DNA of 64,000 nt from positions 5,711,658 through 5,775,657 of the forward strand of contig JAUPSS010000004.1 in the NCBI GenBank assembly GCA_040285825.1, written 5' to 3'. Origin of the DNA: Eukaryota sp. TZLM1-RC (taxonomy: Eukaryota > Metamonada: BaSk clade). The notes beneath the pieces were generated by a model, which did no database searches, was not told the DNA's origin, and saw nothing but the letters and a program-made list of their open reading frames with translations. The translations under genes were made by a program, and so were the position numbers. Within the stretch, counting starts at the first letter, position 1. The number at the start of each line of letters is the position of its first letter. Of the stretch, positions 1 through 12,312 are shown piece after piece.

Positions 1-1664
1 TTTTCAGCATTTGAAAGGGGATTATGAATTTCAGAATTAACAAGCCATTCATTTGAGGCATTACAAGGATCAACAGACATTACATCCAATAAAATGAAGC
101 TTCCATCTAATCCAGGTAATATGACATCACCTCTATTATTCTTATGAAAATCATTTTCAGCATCAAACAGATTTGACAACAAAGGTTCCAAGAAGGATTC
201 AATTCTATGAGATTTACACATACAATATAACTGGTCTCTTACAGCATCATGAACCTTGCTTCTAAAAGTAATAAAATGTTTACAATTTAACAAATGAGTA
301 GTTGTAATTTACAAATTAAATTATGAGGTAAATTATCAGGCCAGATAAAGGAACGAAATCTCATATTCAGAGTCCAAGCAGAATCGGATAAGAGAGTACC
401 ATATACTTGTGGAATTGTTGTTACTAAGGCAGAAGAAGTACTGTCACACATATCTTGTAAAAGATTTGCAAAAGCGGGATTCTTTTTCTTGGCCAAGCCA
501 AGTCTAACATCAAAATCCAAGCTTTCAAAAATCTTTGACAATTTTTGTTGAAGCTTTTTACAGCAAAACTGTAAATTAAATAGAGATCGGTTTGGAATTT
601 CTTGAATTGATTGAGGAAAGCATTTGGTCCAAATTTGTGGCGGTAATTTTTCAAGTTCACAAGATAACTCATACAAATAGGGACTACAATTGGGGACTAA
701 CAGATGAGAATCATCAGGAAATCTACGAGAAAATTCATAAATAAAATTTTGCCACCACCCAAGAATGCTGATTGACACAAAATTGAAGATTTCGTAAATC
801 CAATACCCCCCAAATTTGCTGAAGAAAATAAATGGCTTTTCAACATTCCTGGTTCTACATCCAATAAATCAGCAAAAAATTCTGTTCTCAATGAATTAAA
901 AGAACGACAAAAATCTAATGCTATGGAAGGAGCACAAGATCTCAAAATGTGGGTTATTCTCCCAGTGTAGCAAATTTTAAGCATAAAAAATTTAATATGC
1001 TTTTCTATATCTAAAGAAGAAATTGAATCAAGTTCAATTTTCATTTTTTCCAAAATAACTTGCAATTCATTCTGAATTTGAGGCACATTTCCTAACCAAC
1101 AACCAAGGAACTTAAAAGCATCACTACTATAATTAGTAAAAGGGACAATAGAATCGTTTATCACGAGGTCTTGAGCAGAAGAGCCAATCAGAAGGCATTT
1201 GCTGGTATTAAGATGAAGCCCAATATTTTCATATGAATCGGCAATTTCTTGAGCAACCAATTCTAGTAAATCAAATGAACCAATCAAGGATATATCATCC
1301 ATATAAGCAACTATTTTTATGGAAGGGTATTTTTGCTTAATGATATTTAAAGTTTTGTGAATAGCTAAACAAAACAATAATGGACCTAAAGGATCACCTT
1401 GCTTCACACCAGAAGATGATTTAAGACCAAATGAATTAAAAATTAAATCTGATTCTTTACCATAAAAATGGTAGAAAAAACTCGATAGCTCAGGAAAATC
1501 AGATTTAATAACTTCAAAAATTGCTTCTCGCTTTACAGAATTAAAAGCATTTTTAAAGTCGAGATTAAAAATCAAATTATTTTCCTCTGCATTAAAAAAG
1601 GTATCAGAGGCAATAGCAGCAACAGAAGCACCATCAATTGTTTTGATTCCAAATTGATGAGGAT

Positions 1665-3049
1665 CTGGAAAATTCACTCATATTTTAAGGTCAACTCCCC
1701 CTTCGGTATCTCTCAATTTTTGCAGATCTTTTAACAAACTTCGAGTCAAATTTTTTTCTTCTTTATTAGAAGTAAATGAATCTTTGATTCGAAGTCATGT
1801 ATTTTGTTCAGCAGATTTGGGTGGAATTGGATTCACCAAATCTTCGATTCTGTGTAAAGCAGCATTTTTGGGAGGTGGTAAAAATTTTGTTTTTGAATTT
1901 TTCCAAAGGTTCCCTTTTGATGTTCATCTGATCAATGGTGAATCAAATTTTTACTTGAATCAACTGCAATTTGAATTAGAAAATTTGCCTAGTGATATCT
2001 GGATTCAGTGTTTTCCTCAAAATGTTCAAGAAATTCCCACTCGATCACTTCCAAATTTACGTTTTTGCTTGAAAAAGCTTCAGCACCATCTGGTTCAATT
2101 ATATGAAGGCTTGGATTATGAAGTAAGACTTGGCTTGGCCAAAACTAAAAATCCCGCTTTCGGTAATTTTTTTAAAGGATATTCGTGATAGTTCTGCTGC
2201 TGCTTTAGTAACTCAAGTTCCCTCTGTTTATGGACTTTTGTTAAAAGACAATGAATGGCTTCTAAACATGCGTTTTCGTTGTTTTCTGTGGCCAAACAAT
2301 TTGCCCAATCATTTAACTTGTAAATGTGGTAAACCTCTTTTGTTTACTCATCTTTTGAACTGTAAACATTTCATTACGTTTAGAAGCAAAGTGCATAATA
2401 ACGTCAGGGACCAAATTTATGTAATGTGCAAATCATATCGTGTAGATTCCTTTTTAGAACCGCTGTTATCAAAATTAATTCTTGATGATCCCAATATTGA
2501 TAGTACGCGTTACAACAGAGCTTCTATGGGTCTGACTAGAGGTGATCTAGTTGTTCCTGGTTTAAATGGTAGTTTTACTATTTTGGACGCCATGTCTATT
2601 GACCCTTGTAATTCCTCTAACGAACATTTCATTAACTCGGATGTAAATAATCCTCTTCTTGCAGGCGAAAAATATAAAATTGCTAAATATGCGAAACCCA
2701 TTTCCTCGGTTAATGAAAATTCTCATGCCCAATATAATTTATGTCCATTTGTTTTTTCTTTGCTTGGATCTCTAGGTAAGGCTGCTATGGCTTTCCTTGA
2801 GGATTTTGTTGTAGTTGTAAAGGAAAGAACTGGAAGAATTTTCAATCGTGTTTACTGGCAAAACAGGATTGTATTTTCTATTTTTAAGGGAATGGTAACA
2901 CTAATTTCTGATTCACTATCTTCTGTTGGGAAATTTTCTGAATCTTTAGCGATTAATTGTTTTGATGTAGGGGAGGCAGGTTTTGAGGATGTGGAGTTTT
3001 AATTGTGTATTTCATATTTGTTGTTGAATAAAAATAAATATCTATAAAT
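1665..3049 (+). mobile_element. Family D LINE, 5'-truncated, inserted in A1
   Basis: Element on plus inside A1. TSD AATTGATGAGGAT lies at 1652-1664 and 3050-3062. The insert opens in mid-coding sequence, so it is 5'-truncated at the RT thumb. Its 3' UTR after the stop at 3002 is about 47 bp, contains AATAAA, and ends in an AT-rich tail instead of a pure A run. It is the only family D copy seen here; its protein is closest by eye to family A. Confidence 0.88.
1667..3002 (+). pseudogene. Family D pol, C-terminal half (RT thumb plus RLE)
   Basis: Reading starts in the GKxTHILRS segment, continues through ADLGGIGFTKSS and AAFLGGGKNF, then the knuckle CKCGKPLLFTHLLNC, a conserved HNNVRDQ block, an EPLL glutamate, and the RLE core RGDLVVPGLNGSFTILD (D-X13-D). 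Two open frames (to 2188 and from 2130) overlap. The break is in the T run near 2169-2175, a one-base change, so the protein is not read in one frame. The RT catalytic core is absent because of the 5' truncation, so this copy could not move by itself. The stop is TAA at 3000-3002. Confidence 0.85.
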
Positions 3050-4207
3050 AATTGATGAGGATTTAAAAATGTAGAAGCTTTGTCTTTGACACGATCGAAG
3101 ACAATTGATGCCAGCAAACGAGAAAGAGATTCACCAACAGCAATTGGGCGTATTCCATCAGGTTTGATTCCGTTTCCAGGCTTTACTAAAGCAATCAGAC
3201 GTGCTGCGAGCAATTCAAAAGGAGGATTTATTTTCAAAACAATTAATTGTTGAAAATAGTGGGCTAGATCATCAGCAATTTCGGGAGCACTGGAACACGC
3301 TATTTTTAAGAGATCAAAAGAAATTCCAGATGGGCCTGCTGCTTTCCCCTTAGGTAATTTTTGAATAGCTTTAAGAACCTCAATTGCAGTAATAGGATTT
3401 TCAATCCAAAAAGGACACACTTCAGGCTTGCTGAACTTGAAATTTTCTTGAGGATGCAACTTTTGGAGTTTTTCAAGGGTATCAGAGTTTACATCAGCCA
3501 AAGAAGAGGAAAACAAAGACTGCTTTGCGGCACCATAACGACCACGTAAGCACAATTTTCGGCAAATTTTTGATTTTACAATTTTTCTATTTCCAAATTT
3601 TTTTCTTAAAACAATTTTTGTTTTTTCTAGCAAAATATTTCCAGAAGGATGAAATATTCCACTTATTATTTTTCAATTCAGAAGTAAAATTTCTCATTTC
3701 CATTGAGAAGGGGATTGTGCTGGCGGGACTTATTTCTACTGGGATCCGGATCGGGGGTCTTACGGTATCAACGGCTTTACAATTCGTACAAAACAGAAGT
3801 TTTCGACCATTTCGTGAATCTGCAACATCTTTTTTGCAAAATGGACAACAAAAATTACTGTTTTCAGAAGGGGAAGAAGAGGGAACACTAGAAGCATTTA
3901 ACTGTTGATCGTCAGAAACATTATTTTCAGCACCATTCACAACGGCAACAGCTGGAACAGAACATTTGAGAATTTGTTGAGCAGATTTTAATTCAAATTC
4001 TCTTTTTTGTTTCTCAGGGCACGTTCTCGAATTATGACCACTGATACCACAAATCGAACATTTTTTAGAACCTTTTAATGGCAGTGGTTTCGTTTTTTCA
4101 GTTCTTTCAATTTTGTCAATTTTTGAGTTAAAAGTAGAAATAGACTTTTGACTTTTTGCAGTTTCAGCTGGAGAAAACAAATTTCGAGAAACGGAGTTGT
4201 TAATAGA

Positions 4208-4851
4208 ACCTTTTTATTCTAAACCTATAAATCAACATCTAAAAAATCCATCTCTCCCAAAACAAAAACACTAGATGCAACTCTCTCATAGTGAGATCCA
4301 AGAGAAAGCAAAGCATCAGAAACCATCTTCAACATCCCCTTAAAAATAGAAAACACAATTCTATTTTGCCAAAACAATCTGTTGAAATATCTGCCAGTTC
4401 TTCTCTTTACAATCATTTCAAAATCATCCAAAAAACGTAAAGCAGTTGGTGCAAGTGAACCAAAAAGGGAAAATACAAATGGATACAAATTGTATTTTGC
4501 ATGCTGTAGACTGGCCAATTTGGACAAAGGTTCATTGTTTTTTTGAATTTAAAATTTTCAGTATTTGAAAGGGGATTATGAATTTCAGAATTAACAAGCC
4601 TTTCATTTGAGGCATTACAAGGATGAACAGACATTACATCCAATAAAATGAAGCTTCCATCTAATCCAGGTAATATGACATCACCTCTATTATTCTTATG
4701 AAAATCATTTTCAGCATCAAACAGATTTGACAACATAGGTTCCAAGAAGGATTCAATTCTATGAGATTTACACATACAATATAACTGGTCTCTTACAGCA
4801 TCATGAACCTTGCTTCTAAAAGTAATAAAATGTTTACAATTTAACAAATGA
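4208..4851 (-). mobile_element. Family A LINE fragment A2 (3' end)
   Basis: 5'-truncated family A 3' end on minus: knuckle remnant, RLE core RGDVILPGLDGSF, C-terminal domain ending EMDFLDVDL, and a 3' UTR with AATAAA. Near 4540 the T run before AATTTAAAATTTTC has lost bases relative to other copies, breaking the frame. Its truncated 5' end meets the truncated 5' start of B1 head to head at 4851/4852. The junction supplies an antisense ATG (4848) that runs in frame into B1 coding sequence, so the 201-residue open frame at 4848-5453 is a junction product. I found no clear TSD. Confidence 0.8.
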
Positions 4852-5411
4852 GTTATTATCAAAATCCATCTACTTCTTATTCTGTAACTGCCGCTGCTGC
4901 TGAATTAAATAATTTAGAATTTAATTTACCTCCCAAACATGAGTGCACTGCAGAAGACAATGATGCAGTGATGTTAGACATTTGTAGTGAAGCAGGTCAA
5001 ATTGATAATTGTGCTATTTGTAATGAAAAAGCTGAAAGATATATTTTAAAAAATAATTTATATGTATGCCATGTTTGCTCCTCACTTGATACACTACGGC
5101 CTCCATGTAAGATTCCGAATGTTCTTAGTCCCAAGGCTTCCATTCCCTTTTCTGTTGCGTTTAGAACATTCAGTCTTGCTTTGAAAAAAGGAGAATGGGA
5201 TGTTTTTTCTATTTGGAAATTCTTCCTTGAACAAAAATCAGGTTCTCGTCCCCAAAAGGTTTTCACTCCAAAAAAACAACCCAAGAATAAGACTGTACGA
5301 AAACTTTTGCTACGTGGGAGATATGGTTCAGGGAAAAACGCTCTGTTTTCATCTGATCTTGCTCCTGTGACTGATGAAACTGTAAATCAATTAGTAGATC
5401 TGCATCCAGCT

Positions 5412-7777
5412 TTTTTTTTTTTAAAAAAAATTAATTTTATTCTAAACCTATAAATCAACATCTAAAAAATCCATCTCTCCCAAAACAAAAACACTAGATG
5501 CAACTCTCTCATAGTGAGATCCAAGAGAAAGCAAAGCATCAGAAACCATCTTCAACATCCCCTTAAAAATAGAAAACACAATTCTATTTTGCCAAAACAA
5601 TCTGTTGAAATTTCTGCCAGTTCTTCTCTTTACAATCATTTCAAAATCATCCAAAAAACGTAAAGCAGTTGGTGCAAGTGAACCAAAAAGGGAAAATACA
5701 AATGGATACAAATTGTATTTTGCATGCTGTAGACTGGCCAATTTGGACAAAGGTTCATTGTATTTTTTGAATTTAAAATTTTCAGCATTTGAAAGGGGAT
5801 TATGAATTTCAGAATTAACAAGCCTTTCATTTGAGGCATTACAAGGATCAACAGACATTACATCCAATAAAATAAAGCTTCCATCTAATCCAGGTAATAT
5901 GACATCACCTCTATTATTCTTATGAAAATCATTTTCAGCATCAAACAGATTTGACAACAGAGGTTCCAAGAAGGATTCAATTCTATGAGATTTACACATA
6001 CAATATAACTGGTCTCTTACAGCATCATGAACCTTGCTTCTAAAAGTAATAAAATGTTTACAATTTAACAAATGAGTAGTTGTAATTTCTCGAGAACATT
6101 TACAAATTAAATTATGAGGTAAATTATCAGGCCAGATAAAGGAACGAAATCTCATATTCGGAGTCCAAGCAGAATCGGATAAGAGAGTACCATAAACTTG
6201 TGGAATTGTTGTTACTAAGGCAGAAGAAGTACTGTCACACATATCTTGTAAAAGATTTGCAAAAGCGGGATTCTTTTTCTTGGCCAAGCCAAGTCTAACA
6301 TCAAAATCCAAGCTTTGAAAATAAATTTATTTTAAAAAAAAAATCCAAGCTTTCAAAAATCTTTGACAATTTTTGTTGAAGCTTTTTACAGCAAAACTGT
6401 AAATTAAATAGAGATCGGTTTGGAATTTCTTGAATTGATTGAGGAAAGCATTTGGTCCAAATTTGTGGCGGTAATTTTTCAAGTTCACAAGATAACTCAT
6501 ACAAATAGGGACTACAATTGGGGACTAACAGATGGGAATCATCAGGAAATCTACGAGAAAATTCATAAATAAAATTTTTGCCACCACCCAAGAATGCTGA
6601 TTGACACAAAATTGAAGATTTAGTAAATCCAATACCCCCAAATTTGCTGAAGAAAATAAATGGCTTTTCAACATTCCTGGTTCTACATCCAATAAATCAG
6701 CAAAAATTCTGTTCTCAATGAATTAAAAGAACGACAAAAATCTAATGCTATGGAAGGAGCACAAGATCTCAAAATGTGGGTTATTCTCCCAGTGTAGCAA
6801 ATTTTAAGCATAAAAAATTTAATATGCTTTTCTATATCTAAAGAAGAAATTGAATCAAGTTCAATTTTCATTTTTTCCAAAATAACTTGCAATTCATTCT
6901 GAATTTGAGGCACATTTCCTAAACAACAACCAAGGAACTTAAAAGCATCACTACTATAATTAGTAAAAGGGACAATAGAATCGTTTATCACGAGGTCTTG
7001 AGCAGAAGAGCCAATCAGAAGGCATTTGCTGGCATTAAGATGAAGCCCAATATTTTCATATGAATCGGCAATTTCTTGAGCAACCAATTCTAGTAAATCA
7101 AATGAACCAATCAAGGATATATCATCCATATAAGCAACTATTTTTATGGAAGGGTATTTTTGCTTAATGATATTTAAAGTTTTGTGAATAGCTAAACAAA
7201 ACAATAATGGACCTAAGGGGTCACCTTGCTTCACACCAGAAGATGATTTAAGAGCAAATGAATTAAAAATTAAATCTGATTCTTTACCATAAAAATGGTA
7301 GAAAAAACTCGATAGCTCAGGAAAATCAGATTTAATAACTTCAAAAATTGCTTCTCGCTTTACAGAATTAAAAGCATTTTTAAAGTCGAGATTAAAAATA
7401 AAATTATTTTCCTCTGCATTAAAAAAGGTATCAGAGGCAATAGCAGCAACAGAAGCACCATCAATTGTTTTGATTCCAAATTGATGAGGATTTAAAAAAG
7501 TAGAAGCTTTGTCTTTGACACGATCGAAGACAATTGATGCCAGCAAACGAGAAAGCGATTCACCAACAGCAATTGGGCGTATTCCATCAGGTTTGATTCC
7601 GTTTCCAGGCTTTACTAAAGCAATCAGACGTGCTGCGAGCAATTCAAATGGAGGATTTATTTTCAAAACAATTAATTGTTGAAAATAGTGGGCTAGATCA
7701 TCAGCAATTTCGGGAGCACTGGAACACGCTATTTTTAAGAGATCAAAAGAAATTCCAGATGGGCCTGCTGCTTCCAG
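5412..7777 (-). mobile_element. Family A LINE copy A3, inserted in B1
   Basis: Minus-strand insertion in B1 with TSD CTGCATCCAGCT at 5400-5411 and 7778-7789. It is 5'-truncated within the GKAAGPSG motif of RT; the remaining pol is RT (6683-7760 region), thumb, knuckle CKCSREITTTHLLNC and RLE (5448-6311), ending EMDFLDVDL. The T run at 5411-5422 is its poly(A) tail. Frame breaks lie near 6700 (an A-run change) and 6641. A further tiny insertion at 6317-6340 splits the frame between thumb and RLE. Confidence 0.88.
6317..6340 (+). mobile_element. Tail-only retrotransposon insertion in A3
   Basis: A 24-bp insert, GAAAATAAATTTATTT followed by an A run, sits inside A3. It is flanked by direct copies of ATCCAAGCTTT at 6306-6316 and 6343-6353; the repeat extends to 14 bp if shared A residues are counted. 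Other A copies have only one copy of this stretch. The insert resembles the last bases of family B 3' ends followed by poly(A). I read it as a retrotransposition event 5'-truncated almost to the tail. Confidence 0.7.
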
Positions 7778-7965
7778 CTGCATCCAGCTGAATTTCTTAA
7801 TTTGGATAATCCATCTGCTTCACAATTTTGGAAACAAAATCCACTTTCTGAAAAAGAAGTTGAAACTGCCATTTTTCGTCTTCCATCTGGAAAAGCTCCA
7901 GGTCCATCTGGAATAACTTTTGATATGCTGAAATCTGTGTGCCGCCAAAATTCCTTTATTATTAA

Positions 7966-8044
7966 TTTTTTTTTTAATTTAATTTTAATTTATTTTCAAA
8001 ACCACAGTCTAAAAGTCAATATCTTCAAAACAAGCTTCCACACT
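7966..8044 (-). mobile_element. 79-bp family B 3'-end fragment inside B1 RT
   Basis: A minus-strand B 3' end (last coding codons, stop, 3' UTR and A tail) inserted in the RT of B1. TSD TTTATTATTAA lies at 7955-7965 and 8045-8055; intact copies such as 31140 have the site once. Insert plus duplicated site is exactly 90 bp with no stop in the host frame, so the RT frame stays open with 30 extra residues between the GKAPGPSG and LTKPNGK motifs. The open frame is 7802-9007. Confidence 0.88.
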
Positions 8045-8975
8045 TTTATTATTAAAGATTTATGTTCCTTTTTTCAAGATGTTTTGACAATGAAAATTGT
8101 TCCACCCAAAGAATTAAGTGCATCACGGTTAGTGGCTTTAACTAAACCTAATGGAAAAGTTCGCCCAATTGCTATAGGTGAAGCCATTTATCGCCTGATG
8201 TCTTCAGTAATTTTTAACCGAGTTTCAACAAAAGCTAAAGAATACTTTTCTCCATTCCAATATGGAATCAAAACCATAGATGGAGCTTCAGTTGCGGCTT
8301 TGACATCTGATCTTTTTTTCAATTGTCACGAAAATAGTTGCATTTTTAATCTTGATTTCAAAAATGCTTTCAATTCAGTGAAAAGAGATTCAATTTGGAA
8401 AGAAATCAAATCAAATTTTCCTGAACTCGAAACCTTTTTTTATAGGTTTTATGGTAATTCATCTGATTTAATTTTTAATTCTTTTAATCTTGATTCTTTA
8501 TCAGGAGTTAAACAAGGAGACCCTTTAGGTCCTTTCTTTTTTTGTCTTGCAATTCACCCAATTTTGAAAAAATTAAAAGAAGAAAATTCTGACCTTCAAG
8601 TGGTAGCCTACATGGATGACATTTCTTGTATTGGTCCAGAAAGTACAATTAATAGGGTTGCTAATGAAGCTGCTACATTATACCAATCCATAGGTCTTGA
8701 GTTGAATGTTCAAAAATGTTTTTGTATTTCTAGGAAAAATGTAAAGTTAATAATTAATTCCCTTGAAGTTCCATATATTGATTATACTTCAACTAGTTTC
8801 TGCTTTCTTGGTTGCTATTTAGGTTCCGCCGAAAAAACACTTGATAGCCTTGAAAATTATTTAAATTCAATTAAAAAAGAGCTAGAAGTCATAAAGACTC
8901 TTGAATTGGAAAAACATCTTAAGTTTTTTCTTTTGAAAATTTGTTATGCTGGAAAAATTACTCATTTACTGCGAT

Positions 8976-11900
8976 TTTTTTTTCTTCCTCTACATATAAC
9001 CGTTTAACTTAAAACCTGGCTGAACCGAGATCATTGCTTCTGTTCTTTTTTGTTGATGTCTGAATCAGTTTCTGATTCTAATGGAGTCAAAAGAAAGAAC
9101 GATAGTCAACAAGATGCTCAAGACGTCCTTTCCACCTCTCCTCCTCAACCTCTTCTCTCTTCATTTTTGGACAAAAAAAATTCTGATCAAGAATTTTTAG
9201 ACAATCACGATGAAAAAAAAGTTTGTTCAAAAACAAAGCCACGCTCCTACAGATGCTCAAAGTGTCGACAACAGGGACATAATGCTCGAACATGCCCCAA
9301 TGTTGGAAAAAAATGATGCGGCAAATTCTGAAACAAAATGTAAAAAGAAAATTTATTAGAAGGAAAGAGTCTAAGGTAGAACCCATAAATAATGCTCCAC
9401 AAGTTGTTGCAAAACCAGTTAGCAATCGATTGAAGCACAAAACTTGCAACACTTGTGGTATTTCTTTTAGAAAAAATGCAAAGGAAAAACTTCTGATCGC
9501 TGCTTGAAATGCCGCATAGTTGATAACTACCATCCTCCCATAAGAATACCTCAAGAAATTCATCCGACCAAATGCAATGAATTTGCTTTCGTTTTTCAAA
9601 GATTTTTGGATCAATTATGTAAAGGAAAGTATGCTATCAATATTATTTGGGAATTTTTTGGTTCTTTTTGTCCTCCTTTTGAACAAAATTTCGTTAATAT
9701 TTCCGAAGATTTAACCAATATAGCACCGAGAAATCAGTCATCCGAGAAATTAAGTAAAATTTTTGAAGACAAATGCTTTGACAACAAATGGTCCAAGGCT
9801 TTGTCAGCTTTAAGTCCCGGAGTCAAAGCACCGAACAATGAAAATACAGTAGATAAACTGAAAATACTTCATCCTTATGAAGACCCTGTTATGGATCAAA
9901 ATTTTTACGGCACATACTGGGAAAATTATCCATTGATGCCATCAGAAGTTTTTTCGGTTATCAAAAAGAGACCTCGTGGTAAGTCTGCCGGACTTTCTGG
10001 TATTACTATTGATCATGTAAAAGCCGCGATTATTTCTTCAGAAGATTGCCTTGGTTTATTGACCAAATTTTTCAACCAAATATTATCTGGTCAACGCAAG
10101 TACCCAGAAGAATTAAGAAGTTCTCGTTTGACTGCACTTGTCAAAAATTCAAAAATGGATGTTCGTCCTATTGCAGTCTCTGAGAGCTTACATAATATTT
10201 TTTCTGCGTGTTGCTTAAGCAGGTTCAATGAAAAAGCTAAAAAGATTTTATTACCCTTTCAATATGGTATAAATACTACAGATGGAGTCTCTTCAGCGAT
10301 TTTTGCTACTGATGTCTTATTTCGTCAAAATGAATCCAATGTTTGCATGTCATTGGATTTTAGTAATGCTTTCAATTCGCTAAGTCATCGCAGTATCCAT
10401 GGTGCTCTATTGCAATATATGCCAGAATTAATACCATATTTTCAATCAACATATTGCACATATTCTAATTTACATTTTGGTAACAACATTTTGATTTCAT
10501 CAAGTGGCGTAAAGCAAGGAGATCCGTTAGGACCTCTTTTGTTTTGTTTGGCGATTCATCCTATTCTACTGCAAATTCAAGAGATGTTTCCTTCACTAAA
10601 AATGATTGCATATATGGATGATGTTGTGCTTATTGGTGAATTAAATATTGTGAAAAAAGCAACTGTATGTTTTAAAGAATTATTTACCAAAATTGGTCTC
10701 CGACTTAATTTACTTAAATGTGTTTTGTTATCGAATTCTCCAGTTTCCACAATAATTGATGATATTGAAATTCAAGCCAAATTATATTCAATTGATGCTA
10801 TTCGTCATTTGGGTTCGTTTTTAGGAAATAATGATGAAATTACCAAAAAATTGTTTGAAAAGTTGAACTCAATTTCTGACAAAATTGACCGAATGATGAA
10901 TTTAGATATAAAAAAACACATCAAATTTACCATTATAAGACTGTGTTTTAGTTCCAATTTTAATCATATATTTCGATCTACAAATCCTCTCGTCACTAGA
11001 CCTTTGGCTCAAAAGTTTAATGAGTTACGTGCAAAGTTCTGTCTCAATTACTGGGATGTAAAATGTTTCAAATTCCAGATCATGCTTACCTTAGTCCACA
11101 ATGTGGTGGTTTAGGGTGGACGAAGGCTTCTATTCTTACCTCGTGTGCTTTTTGTTGGTGGATGCAGAAATGCAATCTTTGAGTTCTCCGAAAGATTTGC
11201 AGATTGGGAAGATTTATTGATGACAACGCAAAGTTCCACTGTTTTTGCATTAAATGAAGAAATTTCAAGAATTGATGTAGAAAAATGGGGTCGATGTTTT
11301 CCCCAATCATTCAATGGCAATATTCCAGAAAAAAATGTTTTAAATTTGAAGTACACTCTTCGAACATTACAGAAAAGATTGACTGGAATGTATGAAAAAG
11401 ATCTTTATAATAATATTTGCAGCTCGGCTGTTTTAAATCAAGATCTTCACTCATTGTTATTGGAAAAGGGTGTTTGTGAAAACAAGGTGTCAGATTCTTC
11501 ACTTTTTGTAACCATTGTACCACGAAGATTTGGATTGTGTGCTACTAATGAAGCATTTGTAACAAAAATGAGATTATATTTGAACATCCCCATTAACCAA
11601 TTATTATCAAAAGAAAAATGTATTTGTTCGAATTCACCTCAACTCACTTTGCGCCATGCTCTAAATTGCTCTAAATTGATAACTTATCGTTCTTCATTAC
11701 ATGATGCTGTTAGAGACACTGTTTTCAATATGGCACAAACTGCAAGGATATCGTGTATCAAAGAGCCCCTGCTGAAAGAAACACTTTCTCTGAATAATTT
11801 TGGTTCTGATGATAGAGGTGATGTATACTGTGATTGGATTGATAATTCTGAAGCTATTGTTGACTTTGTCTCATGTAATGTTGCAAACGATACTTTGGTT

Positions 11901-12312
11901 CACAGAAGAAAACTTAATCCTGTGGCTGCTCTGGATTTTAAAGCAAAAGAAAAACATAGAAAATATGATAAAGAAATTGAAGATGCAAATATCGATAGAA
12001 ATACACAGCTGGTTTTTATTGCTTTTCCATTTTCGATAAATGGAAGATTATCAGTTGAAGCAGAAACTTTTTTGGATGACTTCCAAAAAATGGTGAAAGA
12101 AAAAACAATGAAAAGATTTGATATTTTTTTATGGCGTTCACGGATTCAATTTGCCATTATTAATAGATTACCGCGGTTTTTCAATCGAATTAGAGAAGCT
12201 TTAGCTAGACAGCCAGCAAATCAAGATTTTGTAGAGGAAATCTTGGTTTAATGATAGTCGTCCCATTAGTTATGATTTAATTTAATCAAGTGTGCAAATT
12301 CAATAAATTAAT
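8976..12312 (+). mobile_element. Family C LINE, full length, copy C1
   Basis: A 3337-bp element on plus inserted in B1/U0 with TSD ATTTACTGCGAT at 8964-8975 and 12313-12324. It begins with a T run and TTCCTCTACATATAACC and has about 80 bp of 5' leader before the ATG at 9056. After the pol stop at 12251 the 3' UTR runs about 60 bp to AATAAATTAAT with no poly(A). Both ends are sharply set by the TSD and by the matching copy C2, so I call it full length. Confidence 0.9.
9056..12251 (+). pseudogene. Family C pol (zinc knuckle, zinc ribbon, RT, RLE), copy C1
   Basis: About 1060 codons in several frames. The N-terminal part (from ATG 9056) is hydrophilic and holds CSKCRQQGHNARTC (CX2CX4HX4C). A one-A gain at about 9304-9310 shifts the frame. 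The zinc ribbon begins CNTC and is completed (X15 spacing) only after a -1 shift at 9471-9477. The 536-codon frame 9504-11114 carries the RT: KSAGLSGITIDHV, LVKNSKMDVRPIA, DFSNAFNS, SGVKQGDPLGP, AYMDD. A one-A loss near 11034 and a one-T gain near 11153 separate the thumb GGLGWTKAS from the frame 11145-12251. That frame has CICSNSPQLTLRHALNC and the RLE core RGDVYCDWIDNSEAIVD (D-X13-D). Comparison with C2 shows that each copy has different homopolymer breaks. Confidence 0.88.

Larger units (their letters stand above)
1..4207 (-). mobile_element. Family A LINE copy A1, split by element D
   Basis: Decayed family A element read on minus, in blocks 1-1664 and 3063-4207; the middle is element D with a 13-bp TSD. 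It encodes one pol. From its 5' side: a CX2CX4HX4C knuckle (about 4016-4060), a zinc ribbon, the RT N-terminal part with GKAAGPSG (about 3330), then after D the RT core with DFKNAFNS, SGVKQGDPLGP and AYMDD (about 1291-1308), the thumb region, and the RLE region running off the window start. Breaks: a one-base loss near 750 in the thumb region and an 11-bp loss near 311 that removes a Cys of the C-terminal knuckle. The 5' end stops at 4207, where another A copy abuts, so the N-terminus is missing. Same family as 49045-55877. Function is certain at the level of RT plus RLE. Confidence 0.85.

Noticed and set aside
4848-5453. 201-residue open frame as a stand-alone gene
   Set aside because: Its ATG lies in antisense family A sequence at an element junction; the rest is family B pol.
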